This document shows, one piece after another, positions 7,452 to 16,063 of a stretch of DNA of 64,000 bases (positions are counted from its first letter, which is position 1; every line of letters starts with the position of its first letter). This DNA comes from Anaerolineales bacterium. Lineage in GTDB: Bacteria > Chloroflexota > Anaerolineae > Anaerolineales > UBA11579. The notes beneath the pieces were generated by a model. That model did not search any database. It was given only the letters and a program-made list of their open reading frames with translations, and was not told where the DNA came from. The stretch covers positions 1 to 64,000 of the forward strand of contig JAHCII010000008.1 in assembly GCA_026129305.1 (NCBI GenBank), given 5' to 3'. The position numbers and the translations under genes were made by a program.

Positions 7452-8444
7452 ATGCCCTCCCAAATCATCATGGAGCACTTCCACAGCCCAGCCTTGGAAA
7501 GCAACCCGCTGGGTGACCCGGCGGTGCGGCGTGTGCCCGTCTATCTGCCCGCGGGCTATGACCCCGGCCTGCGCTACCCGGTGCTGTATTTGCTCTCCGC
7601 CTTCGCCAGTCGCGGGCTCAAGTTCCTCAACGATGACCTGTGGGAAGAGAACCTGCCGCAGCGGCTGGACCGCCTCATGGCGGCCGGCACCGTGCGCCCC
7701 ATGATCGTGGTGATGCCAGACGCCAGCACGCGCTACGGCGGCTCGCAATATCTGAATTCGGCGGGCACGGGCAACTACGAAGACCACATCCTCGAGTTGG
7801 TGGCAACCATCGACGGCCGCTACCCCAGCCTGGCTGCCGCAGAGACGCGTGCCGTCGCCGGACACTCTTCCGGCGGCTTCGGGGCGCTGCAGCTGGGCAT
7901 GCGCCACCCGGACACCTTTGGCCTGGTTGCCGACCACAGTGGCGATAAGTACTTCGAACTGACCTATCCGCCAGACTTTGGCGAGGTACTGCGCTACGCC
8001 GAACGCGGCGGTGAAGCCTCCCTGGCCGAGCTGCTGCGCGACCCCGGCACAGCGCTGCGCAATGGCGCCCCGTTTACTGTCCTCAACATCCTGGCCATGG
8101 CGGCAATCTATTCCCCCAACCCGGCCGCACCCCTGGGCTTTGACCTGCCCTTTGACCTGCGCAGCGGAGCACTGCAACCCGAAGTCTGGCAGCGCTGGGC
8201 CGCCTACGACCCGCTGAATTGCGCAGCGCAATTCAGCGACGCATTGCGCTCGCTGCGCCTGCTGTACTTCGACTGCGGCCGCTTCGACGAGTATAATTTG
8301 CTCTACGGGGCGCGCCAGCTGGCTGAACAACTGCGCGCTCAAGACATCCCACACCAGTACCACGAATACGACGGCGGACACCGCGGCGTACAACACCGCT
8401 ACGATGTGTCCTTTGCCGCCATCTCGGCCGCCATGCCGAACTGA
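7452..8444 (+). CDS. Esterase of the esterase D / antigen 85-like alpha/beta-hydrolase family
   Basis: The 330-residue protein begins with a beta-sandwich-like RRVPVYLPAGYDPGLRYPVL segment typical of the putative esterase (EstD/Fes) family. The nucleophile elbow is GHSSGG with Ser139, acids follow in the YFDCGRFDEY region near residue 275, and the catalytic His candidate is in YDGGHRG near residue 310. It should hydrolyse an ester in the cytoplasm, since no signal peptide is seen; the substrate is unknown. A TATAAT box at 7440-7445 ends 6 nt before the ATG, so the mRNA is probably leaderless. The M20 peptidase gene follows after 10 nt and may be co-transcribed. Confidence 0.88.
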   Translation: MPSQIIMEHFHSPALESNPLGDPAVRRVPVYLPAGYDPGLRYPVLYLLSAFASRGLKFLNDDLWEENLPQRLDRLMAAGTVRPMIVVMPDASTRYGGSQYLNSAGTGNYEDHILELVATIDGRYPSLAAAETRAVAGHSSGGFGALQLGMRHPDTFGLVADHSGDKYFELTYPPDFGEVLRYAERGGEASLAELLRDPGTALRNGAPFTVLNILAMAAIYSPNPAAPLGFDLPFDLRSGALQPEVWQRWAAYDPLNCAAQFSDALRSLRLLYFDCGRFDEYNLLYGARQLAEQLRAQDIPHQYHEYDGGHRGVQHRYDVSFAAISAAMPN

Positions 8445-8454
8445 AAGGAAAGCC

Positions 8455-9828
8455 ATGAGTGACCCCCGCAACGCTGCATTGAAATATTCGCAAGACAACC
8501 GCGCCCGTACCCTCGAAGAGCTGAAAGAATTGGTTGCGATCCCCTCCGTCTCCGCCGACCCGGCCTACAAGGCCGATATTCTGCGCGCGGCGGACTGGGT
8601 GGTGAACAAGCTCAAGGCGCTGGGCTTCCAAAACGTGAAAACCCTGGACACCGGCGGCCACCCAATGGTCTACGGCGACCTGATGAATGCCGGCGAAGGC
8701 GCGCCGACCCTGCTGATCTACGGTCACTATGACGTGCAGCCCGCCGACCCGATGGAGCTGTGGGAGACGCCGGCCTTTGAAGGCGTGCAAAAGGGCGATC
8801 TGCTCTTTGGCCGCGGCGCTTCGGACATGAAGGGCCAGGTCATCGCCAGCATCGCCGCCGTGGAAGCCGCCCTGCAGGCCGGCAGTGTGCCGGTCAACAT
8901 CAAATGGATGATCGAGGGCGAAGAGGAAACCGGCTCGCCGACCATGGCGCAGTTCATCCAAGAGCACGCCGACCTGTTCGCCGCCGACTTCGCGCTCAAC
9001 CCTGACGCCGGCATGCTGACCCCCACGCAGCCGACGATCACTTACGGCCTGCGCGGCATGTCCTACTTCGAACTGCACATCACCGGCCCGGCGCTGGACC
9101 TGCATTCGGGCTTTTTCGGTGGCACGGTGCGCAACCCGGCCAATGAGCTGGCCCGCGTGCTGGGCAGCATGCAAGACGCGGATGGCCGTGTGACCATCCC
9201 AGGCTTTTATGACAAGGTGCGCGAGCTGGAAGAAGCCGAGCGCGCCGACTTCCGCCGTCTGCCGCAGGATGATTCCTTCTATTTGCAGCAATCCGGCTCC
9301 AAAGCGTTGTGGGGCGACAAGGACTTCAGCGCCTACGAGCGCGCCACCGCCCAGCCCACTCTGGACATCAACGGCCTGCTCTCCGGCTACACCAGCGAAG
9401 GACCCAAGACCGTGCTGCCCGCCAAGGCGATGGCCAAGTTCTCGTGCCGTTTGGTGCCCGACCAGGATCCTTTTGAAATCGAGGCCCTGGTGCGCAAGTA
9501 TATTGAAGACACCATAGACCCCAGTGTGAGCTGGGAACTCAAGCTGCTTTCAGATGCGATCCCGTCCATCTCCGAGCGTGACTCGGCCGCCGTGCAAGCC
9601 ATGGCCAAGGCGCAGGAGACGGTTTGGGGCGTACGCCCCATCTTCCGCCGTGAGGGCGGCAGCGTGCCGGTGGTGGGCCACCTGCAAGGCCTGGGCATCG
9701 AGTCGATCAACGTGGGCAGCGGCCTGCCGGATGACCAGCTGCACTCCCCCAACGAGCGGCTGCACCTGCCGACCTGGGAAAAAGAGATTGACGCCATGAT
9801 CCATTTCATCTACAACCTGGGCGAATAG
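8455..9828 (+). CDS. M20 family metallopeptidase (dipeptidase / CNDP-like)
   Basis: The 457-residue enzyme has the M20 two-zinc layout: LIYGHYDVQP with His91, RGASDMKGQ with bridging Asp124, the catalytic MIEGEEETGSP around residue 155, and a final DQLHSPNE motif near residue 430 with the last zinc-binding His. The lid domain falls between about residues 195 and 350. It removes N-terminal residues from dipeptides or acylated amino acids. The start at 8455 follows an AAAGGAAAG ribosome binding site just after the esterase stop. Length is typical of cytosolic nonspecific dipeptidase-like enzymes. Confidence 0.9.
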   Translation: MSDPRNAALKYSQDNRARTLEELKELVAIPSVSADPAYKADILRAADWVVNKLKALGFQNVKTLDTGGHPMVYGDLMNAGEGAPTLLIYGHYDVQPADPMELWETPAFEGVQKGDLLFGRGASDMKGQVIASIAAVEAALQAGSVPVNIKWMIEGEEETGSPTMAQFIQEHADLFAADFALNPDAGMLTPTQPTITYGLRGMSYFELHITGPALDLHSGFFGGTVRNPANELARVLGSMQDADGRVTIPGFYDKVRELEEAERADFRRLPQDDSFYLQQSGSKALWGDKDFSAYERATAQPTLDINGLLSGYTSEGPKTVLPAKAMAKFSCRLVPDQDPFEIEALVRKYIEDTIDPSVSWELKLLSDAIPSISERDSAAVQAMAKAQETVWGVRPIFRREGGSVPVVGHLQGLGIESINVGSGLPDDQLHSPNERLHLPTWEKEIDAMIHFIYNLGE

Positions 9829-9829
9829 C

Positions 9830-10711
9830 ATGACCGACAAGCCGCTCTACGGCGGCCAGGCGGTGATCGAGGGCGTGATGATGCGTGGCCGCAGCCATAT
9901 GGCTGTGGCCATGCGCGCCCCGGACGGCGAGATCGTGCTGCACAGCGAAGCCCTCGGGCCGATTTACCGCAGCCGCTGGGCCAAAGTGCCCTTTCTGCGC
10001 GGCCTGGTGCTGCTGTGGGACGCGCTGGGCCTGGGCTCCCGCGCCCTGACCATCTCCGCCAACCTGCAAACCGGGGAGGAAGACAAGCTGGAAGGCTGGC
10101 CGCTGACGCTGACCATGCTGATCTCGTTCGGCTTCACCATCGGCTTGTTCTTCCTGCTGCCGGCTGGCCTGGGCCAGTTCGTTGACGGCGCGCTCGATCT
10201 GCCGCCGCTGGCCAGTGCCATGGTGGAGGGCGGCCTGCGCCTGGCCATCCTGATCGGCTATCTGAGGGTCATCGGCCGCATGCCCGAAATCACGCGCGTG
10301 TACGGCTACCACGGCGCGGAACACAAGACCATCCACGCCTACGAAGCCGGCGTGGCACTGACCCCCAAGCAGGTCGGCCAGTTTCCCCGGGAACACCCAC
10401 GCTGCGGGACGGCCTTTTTGCTGTCGGTGGTGGTGCTCTCCATCCTGGTCTTCGCCCTGCTCGGGCCGATGCCGCTGCTGACCCGCCTGGCAGTGCGGTT
10501 GCTGCTCATCCCCGTATTGGCCGGCCTGGCCTATGAGTACCTGCGGCTGACCGCCCGGCACATCAGCAACCCGCTGGTGCGCCTGCTGGTGGCCCCCAAC
10601 CTGGCGCTGCAGCGCCTGACCACTCGGGAGCCGGATGACAGCATGCTGGAGGTCAGCATTGCGGCTTTTAAGGAAATGAAACGCCTGGAAGACGAAGCCG
10701 GCGTCGCTTAA
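9830..10711 (+). CDS. DUF1385 membrane protein (YqhQ type)
   Basis: The 293-residue integral membrane protein opens with the DUF1385 signature YGGQAVIEGVMMRG at residues 5-18. It has hydrophobic segments near residues 98-120, 128-150, 190-215 and 215-235, and the HGAEHKTIHAYE motif near residue 160 with conserved histidines. Its function is unknown in any organism, although the family often lies near prfA/rpmE-type genes. The start is one base after the M20 stop, so the two are probably co-transcribed. No catalytic role should be assumed. Confidence 0.9.
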   Translation: MTDKPLYGGQAVIEGVMMRGRSHMAVAMRAPDGEIVLHSEALGPIYRSRWAKVPFLRGLVLLWDALGLGSRALTISANLQTGEEDKLEGWPLTLTMLISFGFTIGLFFLLPAGLGQFVDGALDLPPLASAMVEGGLRLAILIGYLRVIGRMPEITRVYGYHGAEHKTIHAYEAGVALTPKQVGQFPREHPRCGTAFLLSVVVLSILVFALLGPMPLLTRLAVRLLLIPVLAGLAYEYLRLTARHISNPLVRLLVAPNLALQRLTTREPDDSMLEVSIAAFKEMKRLEDEAGVA

Positions 10712-10767
10712 CTGCAACTCATCGCGGCGCTTTTGCTTTTAGGGCCGCAGCAGATACAATCTTTCTC

Positions 10768-11664
10768 ATGTTGCACAATCTGATGACCAAACCCACTGCC
10801 CGCTTGGCGGCCTTTGGCCTGTTTGTGCTATTGGTCGGCCTGGCCTGTGACTTGAGCGCCATCAACCCCATGGGTGTGCGCCTCAGCCAACCGGAGCCTG
10901 AAAAACGCCAGCTGTTCAAGGGCATCCAGTACGAGCGCATCGTGCGTCAAAGCCCACGCCGCCTGGTGATCCACATTGTCACGATTGACCTGAAAGCCGA
11001 CGGTCTGAAAAGCCTGGTCTCACCCGGCAACCCGGACCGTGACCAGCCTTCCTCGGCCAAAACAACCTCCGCCTTTCTGAGCGAAGCAGGGCTGCAGTTG
11101 GCCATCAATGGCGACGCCTTCACTCCCTGGTACGACCTGGGACCTTTTGGCTTTGCGCCCAAAACCGGCCAGCGTGTCACCCCGCTGGGCTTTGCCGCCT
11201 CGCGCGGGGTGATCTACAGCCAGGATACGGACGAGCAGCCCACTTTGTATTTGCAACCCAACAACAAGGTCACCATCAACGCGCTGGAGGGCAAGATCAA
11301 TAACGCCATTTCCGGCTACAAGCTGCTGGTTTGGAACGGCGAACTGGCCGACGGGCTGAGAAGCTCGGGGACGGAGCCGCGTACCGCGGTGGGCCTGAAC
11401 AAGGGCGGCAACAAACTGGTCATCATTATTGTGGACGGCCGCCAGGCCGGGTACAGCGAAGGCATGACCGAGCTGGAACTGGCCCAACTGATGCTGGAGC
11501 GAAATGTGCACTCCGCCATAAACATGGACGGCGGCGGCTCCACCACCCTGGTAATCGAGGGCGAAGATGGCCAGCCGCTGATCTTGAATTCGCCGGTACA
11601 CCAGGGCATCCCCGGCAACGAGCGCCCGGTGGCCAACCACCTGGGTTTTAGCGCCAGACGATAG
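10768..11664 (+). CDS. Lipoprotein with a phosphodiester glycosidase (NAGPA-like) domain
   Basis: The 298-residue protein has an N-terminal hydrophobic stretch ending in VGLAC, a lipobox with Cys27. It then carries the NAGPA/phosphodiester-glycosidase domain: LAINGDAFTPW near residue 110, RTAVGLNKGGNKLVIIIVDG near residue 206, and the hallmark INMDGGGSTTLVIEG near residue 252. The family cleaves sugar-phosphodiester bonds on the cell surface; the target here is unknown. TACAAT at 10755-10760 sits 7 nt before the ATG, consistent with a leaderless message. The lipoate-ligase-like gene follows after 8 nt. Confidence 0.88.
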   Translation: MLHNLMTKPTARLAAFGLFVLLVGLACDLSAINPMGVRLSQPEPEKRQLFKGIQYERIVRQSPRRLVIHIVTIDLKADGLKSLVSPGNPDRDQPSSAKTTSAFLSEAGLQLAINGDAFTPWYDLGPFGFAPKTGQRVTPLGFAASRGVIYSQDTDEQPTLYLQPNNKVTINALEGKINNAISGYKLLVWNGELADGLRSSGTEPRTAVGLNKGGNKLVIIIVDGRQAGYSEGMTELELAQLMLERNVHSAINMDGGGSTTLVIEGEDGQPLILNSPVHQGIPGNERPVANHLGFSARR

Positions 11665-11672
11665 GAACTCAT

Positions 11673-12530
11673 TTGACCACCCTGCCCCCAACCCAAAATC
11701 AAACGCCATTGCCTGCGCAATGGCGTTTGCTGCGCCACCCGGCGGCACGCGGCGCGCACAATATGGCCGTAGACGCCGCCATCCTGGAAATGGTGGTGGA
11801 AGGCAAATCGCCCCCCACCCTGCGCTTCTACGACTGGGAACCCGCCTGCCTATCGCTGGGGTTCGCCCAGCACTATGCCGATATTGACCTGGCTGCCCAG
11901 GCAGCCCGCGGCTGGGACGTGGTTCGCCGGCCCACTGGCGGCCGGGCCATCCTGCATACCGATGAGCTGACCTATTCGGTGATCGGCGCATCCGACGAGC
12001 CGCGTTTGGCAGGCGGTGTGCTGGAATCCTACAAGCGCTTGTCCGAAGGGCTGATGGCCGCCCTGAAGCTGCTGGGCTTGCCGGTGGAGCGCCAGCCGAT
12101 GCACGAAGGCCCAGGCCTGGGCGATGCGGACAACCCAGTATGCTTTGAGGTGCCGTCCGACTATGAGATCACCCTGCACGGCAAGAAGATCATCGGCAGC
12201 GCCCAAGCGCGCCGCAAAGGCGGCGTGCTGCAGCACGGCAGCTTGCCGTTGTTTGGCGACATTGGCCGCATCACCGAGATCCTGACCTATCCCAGCACAG
12301 AACGGCAGCAGCAATCCGCTGAGCGGGTACGCGCCCGGGCGGCCACCGTGGAAGAAGGGCTGGGTCGCCGGGTGAGCTTTGATACGGCCGCAGAGGCGTT
12401 CATCCAAGCCTTCGCCGAGACGTTGAATATTGAATTTATTGAAGGGGAACTAAGCGCAGACGAGCATGCCGCCACCGAACGCTGGCTGGCGGAACGCTAC
12501 GCCAACCCGGCCTGGACGGAACGGGCTTAG
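11673..12530 (+). CDS. Lipoate-protein ligase A-like / octanoyltransferase (BPL/LplA family), TTG start
   Basis: The 285-residue protein has the biotinyl/lipoyl-transferase fold: WRLLRHPAARGAHNMAVDAA, VVRRPTGGRAILHTDELTYS near residues 88-107, and GKKIIGSAQARRKGGVLQHG with the catalytic Lys near residue 170. It either ligates lipoate or moves octanoyl groups to lipoyl domains such as GcvH, which is encoded 8.7 kb away. I chose TTG at 11673 because the conserved WRLL block starts about 12 residues later and the first ATG would delete it. A Cys in the VCFEVPSDYEI motif near residue 155 fits the LipM octanoyltransferase group, but this is not certain. Confidence 0.85.
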   Translation: MTTLPPTQNQTPLPAQWRLLRHPAARGAHNMAVDAAILEMVVEGKSPPTLRFYDWEPACLSLGFAQHYADIDLAAQAARGWDVVRRPTGGRAILHTDELTYSVIGASDEPRLAGGVLESYKRLSEGLMAALKLLGLPVERQPMHEGPGLGDADNPVCFEVPSDYEITLHGKKIIGSAQARRKGGVLQHGSLPLFGDIGRITEILTYPSTERQQQSAERVRARAATVEEGLGRRVSFDTAAEAFIQAFAETLNIEFIEGELSADEHAATERWLAERYANPAWTERA

Positions 12531-12532
12531 CG

Positions 12533-13207
12533 CTATTCGAAAATGACTTCCTGGAAGCCCAGACTCAACAGCAAGCGCAGCAAGTAGCTCTCGGCATTCA
12601 CTTGGGCCTGCTCCAGAATGCCATCTTCAAGAGCTGCATTCAGGATCTCTTCTTCAGCCACCCGGCGGGTGCTGGTCTCCAGGTTCACATCGCCGCGGGT
12701 CAAGAAGCCCAGTTGGCGGTCGTAGATATACGAATCCTCGTTGTTCAAACTGGCAATGAAAACTTCCGCTTGGGGCAGATTGACGTAGAGAATACCGTCT
12801 TCAATGCGGATGTCCTCAAGCTGCAGCTTCTGCAAGTCCACGCCGGCGATCACCGTGCCGTGAGCGACGAAAAGCAGCTTATCACCCACCAGGAAACTTA
12901 GCGCGCCTTGGCGGCTTTCGGCCGTGATGACCTTCTCGACCGAGTACTGGATGGTTTCCAAGCGCGCCAAGCTGCGCACCTGATGGATAATGCTGACCGG
13001 ATCAGGCAGAATGGTCGGCGTGGGGTGCAGCACCTGGGCCACCTGGGTACTCATCGCGCCAGCCATCTGGCTGACTTGCTGCACGCCGGACGAGGCAATG
13101 TCGGTCACCGAGTTGTAGAGGTTGTACACCAGCAACAAGGGAATCACCGCAGCCACCAGGGCGAAAACAGCAATGATCGTGGGCAACCAGGGACGGATAC
13201 GTTGCAT
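12533..13207 (-). CDS. DUF4230 membrane-anchored protein
   Basis: The 224-residue protein has one N-terminal membrane segment (about residues 8-30) and a DUF4230 domain with LARLETIQYSVEKVITAESR and a VNLPQAEVFIASLN strand near residue 148. The bulk would lie outside the membrane. The family's function is unknown. A TATAAT box (minus strand, 13220-13215) ends 7 nt before the ATG, predicting a leaderless mRNA. The same short region serves the divergent DUF503 gene. Its 3' end converges on the lipoate-ligase-like gene with only 2 nt between stops. Confidence 0.88.
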   Translation of the reverse strand: MQRIRPWLPTIIAVFALVAAVIPLLLVYNLYNSVTDIASSGVQQVSQMAGAMSTQVAQVLHPTPTILPDPVSIIHQVRSLARLETIQYSVEKVITAESRQGALSFLVGDKLLFVAHGTVIAGVDLQKLQLEDIRIEDGILYVNLPQAEVFIASLNNEDSYIYDRQLGFLTRGDVNLETSTRRVAEEEILNAALEDGILEQAQVNAESYLLRLLLSLGFQEVIFE

Positions 13208-13237
13208 AAAGAAAATTATATACTAGGCGAGTTGAAA

Positions 13238-13534
13238 ATGATGAACGCCAAAGTTGCCATGCTGATTCTGTATTTGCACATCCCCGGGGCTGATTCGCTC
13301 AAGGCCAAACGCAGCCGGCTCAAACCGCTGCTGGCCCGCCTGAGGCGTGAGTTCAACATCGCCGCCGCCGAAATCGGCTACCACGACCGCTGGGGCGAAG
13401 CGCTGCTCGGCTGTGTCGTCCTCAGCACGGAAGCCGGCCATGCTCAGCGCGCGTTGCAGCAAGTGGCGGCCTGGGTCGAACGGCATTGGCAGGATGTTGA
13501 AGTGCATGGCGACAAGATTGAGATGCTCCTCTAA
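13238..13534 (+). CDS. DUF503 family protein
   Basis: The 98-residue protein matches DUF503 (YlxP type): a strand VAMLILYLHIPGADSLKAKR, RRLKPLLARLRREFNIAAAEIG-like helix and strand, and the C-terminal LQQVAAWVERHW helix. The family is a small ferredoxin-like-fold protein often found by infB/rbfA; here it stands alone. Two adjacent ATGs exist (13238 and 13241). TATACT at 13219-13224 lies 13 nt upstream and overlaps the divergent DUF4230 promoter, so the two genes may be regulated together. Confidence 0.9.
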   Translation: MMNAKVAMLILYLHIPGADSLKAKRSRLKPLLARLRREFNIAAAEIGYHDRWGEALLGCVVLSTEAGHAQRALQQVAAWVERHWQDVEVHGDKIEMLL

Positions 13535-13558
13535 CCCAACGGCTCGACAATATCTACA

Positions 13559-13590
13559 ACCCAGGGCAGGGCAAGCCTTGCCCTGGGGTT
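13559..13590 (+). terminator. Stem-loop after the DUF503 gene
   Basis: CAACCCAGGGCA pairs with TGCCCTGGGGTTG around a short loop, 25 nt after the DUF503 stop and before the convergent small lipoprotein gene. No strong T-tract follows, so it may be a weak or bidirectional terminator. Confidence 0.5.
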
Positions 13591-13607
13591 GAGATCGACT
13601 TGGTCGC

Positions 13608-13988
13608 CTAACCCTTGGCCTGTCTGCCCGGTTGGGTGAACAAGCCGGCAGCCAGCACCAACAAGAAACCGAAGAAAGCCAGGTGCGTACCGACCAGCAA
13701 CTGCACCAGTCGTTCAGGGTCACGCAAGCTGGAGCTATATTCCAGGCCAATGGCCGCCACACCGGCCATGCCGGAAACGATCTGCGCATTGCGCTGAACA
13801 AAGGCTACCGCCGCCACCGCAGCTACCAAGGCAACAAAAAGCAGGATCTTGTGGCCTTCGGAGTTCTCAGCTTGGAAGACATCCAAGGCATGGAATTGCG
13901 TATCACCGCAGCTGGCCAGGGGTAGAAAGATCAAAGACAACGTGGCGATAATGCCGCCAAAACGACCCAAAGCTTTACCAGACAACAT
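13608..13988 (-). CDS. Small lipoprotein/membrane protein of unknown function
   Basis: The 126-residue protein begins with a hydrophobic stretch ending in PLASCG, a possible lipobox at Cys27, and has two further hydrophobic segments near residues 48-80 and 100-118. Hence it is either a lipoprotein with two membrane helices or a three-helix membrane protein. I do not recognise the family. An AAAGGAGGCAAAC ribosome binding site precedes the ATG at good spacing. The gene has no obvious operon partner; panE lies 69 nt further on in the same direction. Confidence 0.7.
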   Translation of the reverse strand: MLSGKALGRFGGIIATLSLIFLPLASCGDTQFHALDVFQAENSEGHKILLFVALVAAVAAVAFVQRNAQIVSGMAGVAAIGLEYSSSLRDPERLVQLLVGTHLAFFGFLLVLAAGLFTQPGRQAKG

Positions 13989-14056
13989 GTTTGCCTCCTT
14001 TGTAAGCAGAATGTAGGCTGGCTAACGCAGCACTTGCGCATTCTGTTGCAGGTAGG

Positions 14057-15106
14057 CTAGTCGGGTATAGCGTCCAAGTAGGCTTGTGGGTTGTTTTTGT
14101 AGGGGTTGTGCGCCGGATTGTCCAACAACAGCTGGCTAAGCGTTTGAGAGAGGAAGGCGTTGACCGGTGTAGCAATGCCCAGGCGTTCACCGGTCCTGGC
14201 CACGGCGCCATTCAGCCAAGCCACCTCGCTGCGACCACGGCCATTGTACAAGTCGATATGCAATGAGGGCATTTTGCCGCCGCGGCCGCGGCTGACCGCG
14301 CCGCGTAGCAGCAGACGAGACAGCGGCAAAGGCAGGCGTGCGGCCGCTGCCAGCGCCCGCACGGGAGTGCCAGGCACATCCACCACGCGCACTCCCAGGG
14401 CTCGCATCACCGCCAACGCCTCACGTAACTGGCGAATTTCGACGGCGAACAGCCGCCCATCGGCCAGCACATCAACGGGCGGCCGATCCAACAAGGCGCA
14501 AGAAGCATTCACCAGAATGTTGGTGAGCAGCTTGGACCACTTGAGGGCTGAGGCATTGGCATACAGGCGTGGGCGTAGGCCGGCCTCGGCCAGGGCGGCA
14601 AACAAGCGCGGCGACAGAGGATGTCCGCCATGCAGCCCCACCCCGCGCAAACGCTCCAGGCGCAGTTGGCCGGGGGCGTCTTTGGCTACCGCGGTGGTTA
14701 CAGTGCCGGCGATGACCTTGTCTTCTCCCAGCACAGCTGCCAGGGCAGGTTCATTGTCCACGCCATTTTGCAGGCAAAGGAAGGGCGGCAGGGCAGTCGC
14801 ATGCGGCTGAATGCTTTTTAGGGCCTCAGCCGTATCGTAGGATTTGAGGGCAAATAGAGCGACATCGAAAGGCGCAAAAGCCAAAGCTTCTTCCACCGAA
14901 GTCACCACGCCAAAATCCTTCAGTGTTTGGGCTTGGGCGCCAAGATCCAGGCGCAGGCCGCGCTCACGCAGCAGCAGGGCGTTGTGCCGCCGCTCCAGGA
15001 AGACCACCTGGTGCCCTTGCAGGGCCAGGCTGCCCCCCAAGTAGCCGCCAATGGCGCCGGCGCCAAAGACGAGCAGATTGAGCGGGTTGGCCGGTGAGGG
15101 AATCAT
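14057..15106 (-). CDS. 2-dehydropantoate 2-reductase-like protein (ApbA/PanE family)
   Basis: The 349-residue protein starts with the NADPH-binding LLVFGAGAIGGYLGGSLA motif. It has FALKSYDTAEAL and CLQNGVDNEPALA near residues 85-115, and the C-terminal substrate domain with ALKWSKLLTNILVNASCALL (the catalytic Lys region) near residue 190 and PSLHIDLYNGRGRSEVAWLN near residue 290. It should reduce a 2-oxo acid such as ketopantoate. The start at 15106 has TATTAT 6 nt upstream on the minus strand, fitting a leaderless mRNA. Many ApbA paralogues are not true PanE, so I leave the symbol blank. Confidence 0.88.
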   Translation of the reverse strand: MIPSPANPLNLLVFGAGAIGGYLGGSLALQGHQVVFLERRHNALLLRERGLRLDLGAQAQTLKDFGVVTSVEEALAFAPFDVALFALKSYDTAEALKSIQPHATALPPFLCLQNGVDNEPALAAVLGEDKVIAGTVTTAVAKDAPGQLRLERLRGVGLHGGHPLSPRLFAALAEAGLRPRLYANASALKWSKLLTNILVNASCALLDRPPVDVLADGRLFAVEIRQLREALAVMRALGVRVVDVPGTPVRALAAAARLPLPLSRLLLRGAVSRGRGGKMPSLHIDLYNGRGRSEVAWLNGAVARTGERLGIATPVNAFLSQTLSQLLLDNPAHNPYKNNPQAYLDAIPD

Positions 15107-15138
15107 ATCCCCATAATAACGGCTAGCCAGTGGCCTGG

Positions 15139-15810
15139 CTAGCTGCTGTCTGTGACCAGCCCGGACTCTGAGAGGATGGTGGGGCCGACCACCAGGTCTT
15201 CCAAATGACTGAGATCGTTGAAGGCGAAAAGACGCCACTGATGTTTTTGGGTGTCATAGGTCAGCCGGGCAAAGCCGGTGTTCTGAAAATGGAAGCGCGG
15301 GCCTTGGAAGTTGGCCTGTGGGGCAATGCCCAAAATAGCATACATCAGCATGCCCAAGAAGCCGCGATGCGAGACGATCAGGTACCTACCCCTGGGCAAA
15401 GCCAGCATCTTCTGCAGGCCGCGCCCGGCCCGCAGAAAGAGCTGCCACTGGCCTTCACCCGTATTGCCGTAAGGCTCATAGGGTGTGAGGAAAGGCGGCG
15501 GGGGTACGCTGTGGCTGGCTTCTTCGTGCGTCAGGCCGGTGAGCTGCCCCAGGTCGCGCTCAGCAAAGTCTTGGTCCAGCTCCATCGGCGCGCCGATGAA
15601 TTTATTGGCGATCTCGGCGGTTTGGCGGGCGCGCTGCAGCGGACTACTCAGCACCCGGTCGAAGCCGCGGCGCTCGCGCTGCCAGCGTTCTGCCAGGGCC
15701 AGCGCCTGGTGGCTACCCAAGTCGGTCAAGGGCCAATCGGACTGGCCCTGGTGCCGGGATTCAATATTGCCTTGGGACTCGCCGTGGCGTAGCAAGGTGA
15801 ATTCGTACAT
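15139..15810 (-). CDS. Histidine phosphatase family protein
   Basis: The 223-residue protein has the phosphoglycerate-mutase-like RHG motif LLRHGESQGNIE at residues 6-17 (His8 nucleophile), SSPLQRARQTAE near residue 55, an acid in DFAERDLGQ, and the second catalytic His in VSHRGFLGML near residue 148. It may dephosphorylate small metabolites or sugar phosphates; specificity is not visible. I chose the ATG at 15810 because an AAAGAGGT ribosome binding site sits 6 nt upstream; eight more in-frame residues are possible. Confidence 0.88.
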   Translation of the reverse strand: MYEFTLLRHGESQGNIESRHQGQSDWPLTDLGSHQALALAERWQRERRGFDRVLSSPLQRARQTAEIANKFIGAPMELDQDFAERDLGQLTGLTHEEASHSVPPPPFLTPYEPYGNTGEGQWQLFLRAGRGLQKMLALPRGRYLIVSHRGFLGMLMYAILGIAPQANFQGPRFHFQNTGFARLTYDTQKHQWRLFAFNDLSHLEDLVVGPTILSESGLVTDSS

Positions 15811-16028
15811 GAAAAGGACCTCTTTGCGTTGCAAAGCGATGACCAGTTCTCGGTTGGATGCTTTGGGAGAATCACTGCCAGCCGTAGCGCGACTGGCCTT
15901 GGATGAACCCTATAGGCACTTCGATAATGATCAGCAATTTGCGGTCGGTGCAAAAGTCACCGCTTTAAATTCGGCGCATTGTACCGCTGCTTGCCAAAAG
16001 TCGCAAAGGCCCGTTTTTGCGTTCTACT

Positions 16029-16056
16029 GGCTGGCGGCCATTGCTGGCCGCCAGCC
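16029..16056 (-). terminator. 12-bp hairpin after the aquaporin gene
   Basis: GGCTGGCGGCCA and TGGCCGCCAGCC form a perfect 12-bp stem with a TTGC loop, 8 nt past the aquaporin stop. The T-tract is poor, so termination is plausible but not certain. The 253-nt space from 15811 to 16063 holds nothing else that I recognise. Confidence 0.5.
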
Positions 16057-16063
16057 GCTAGAG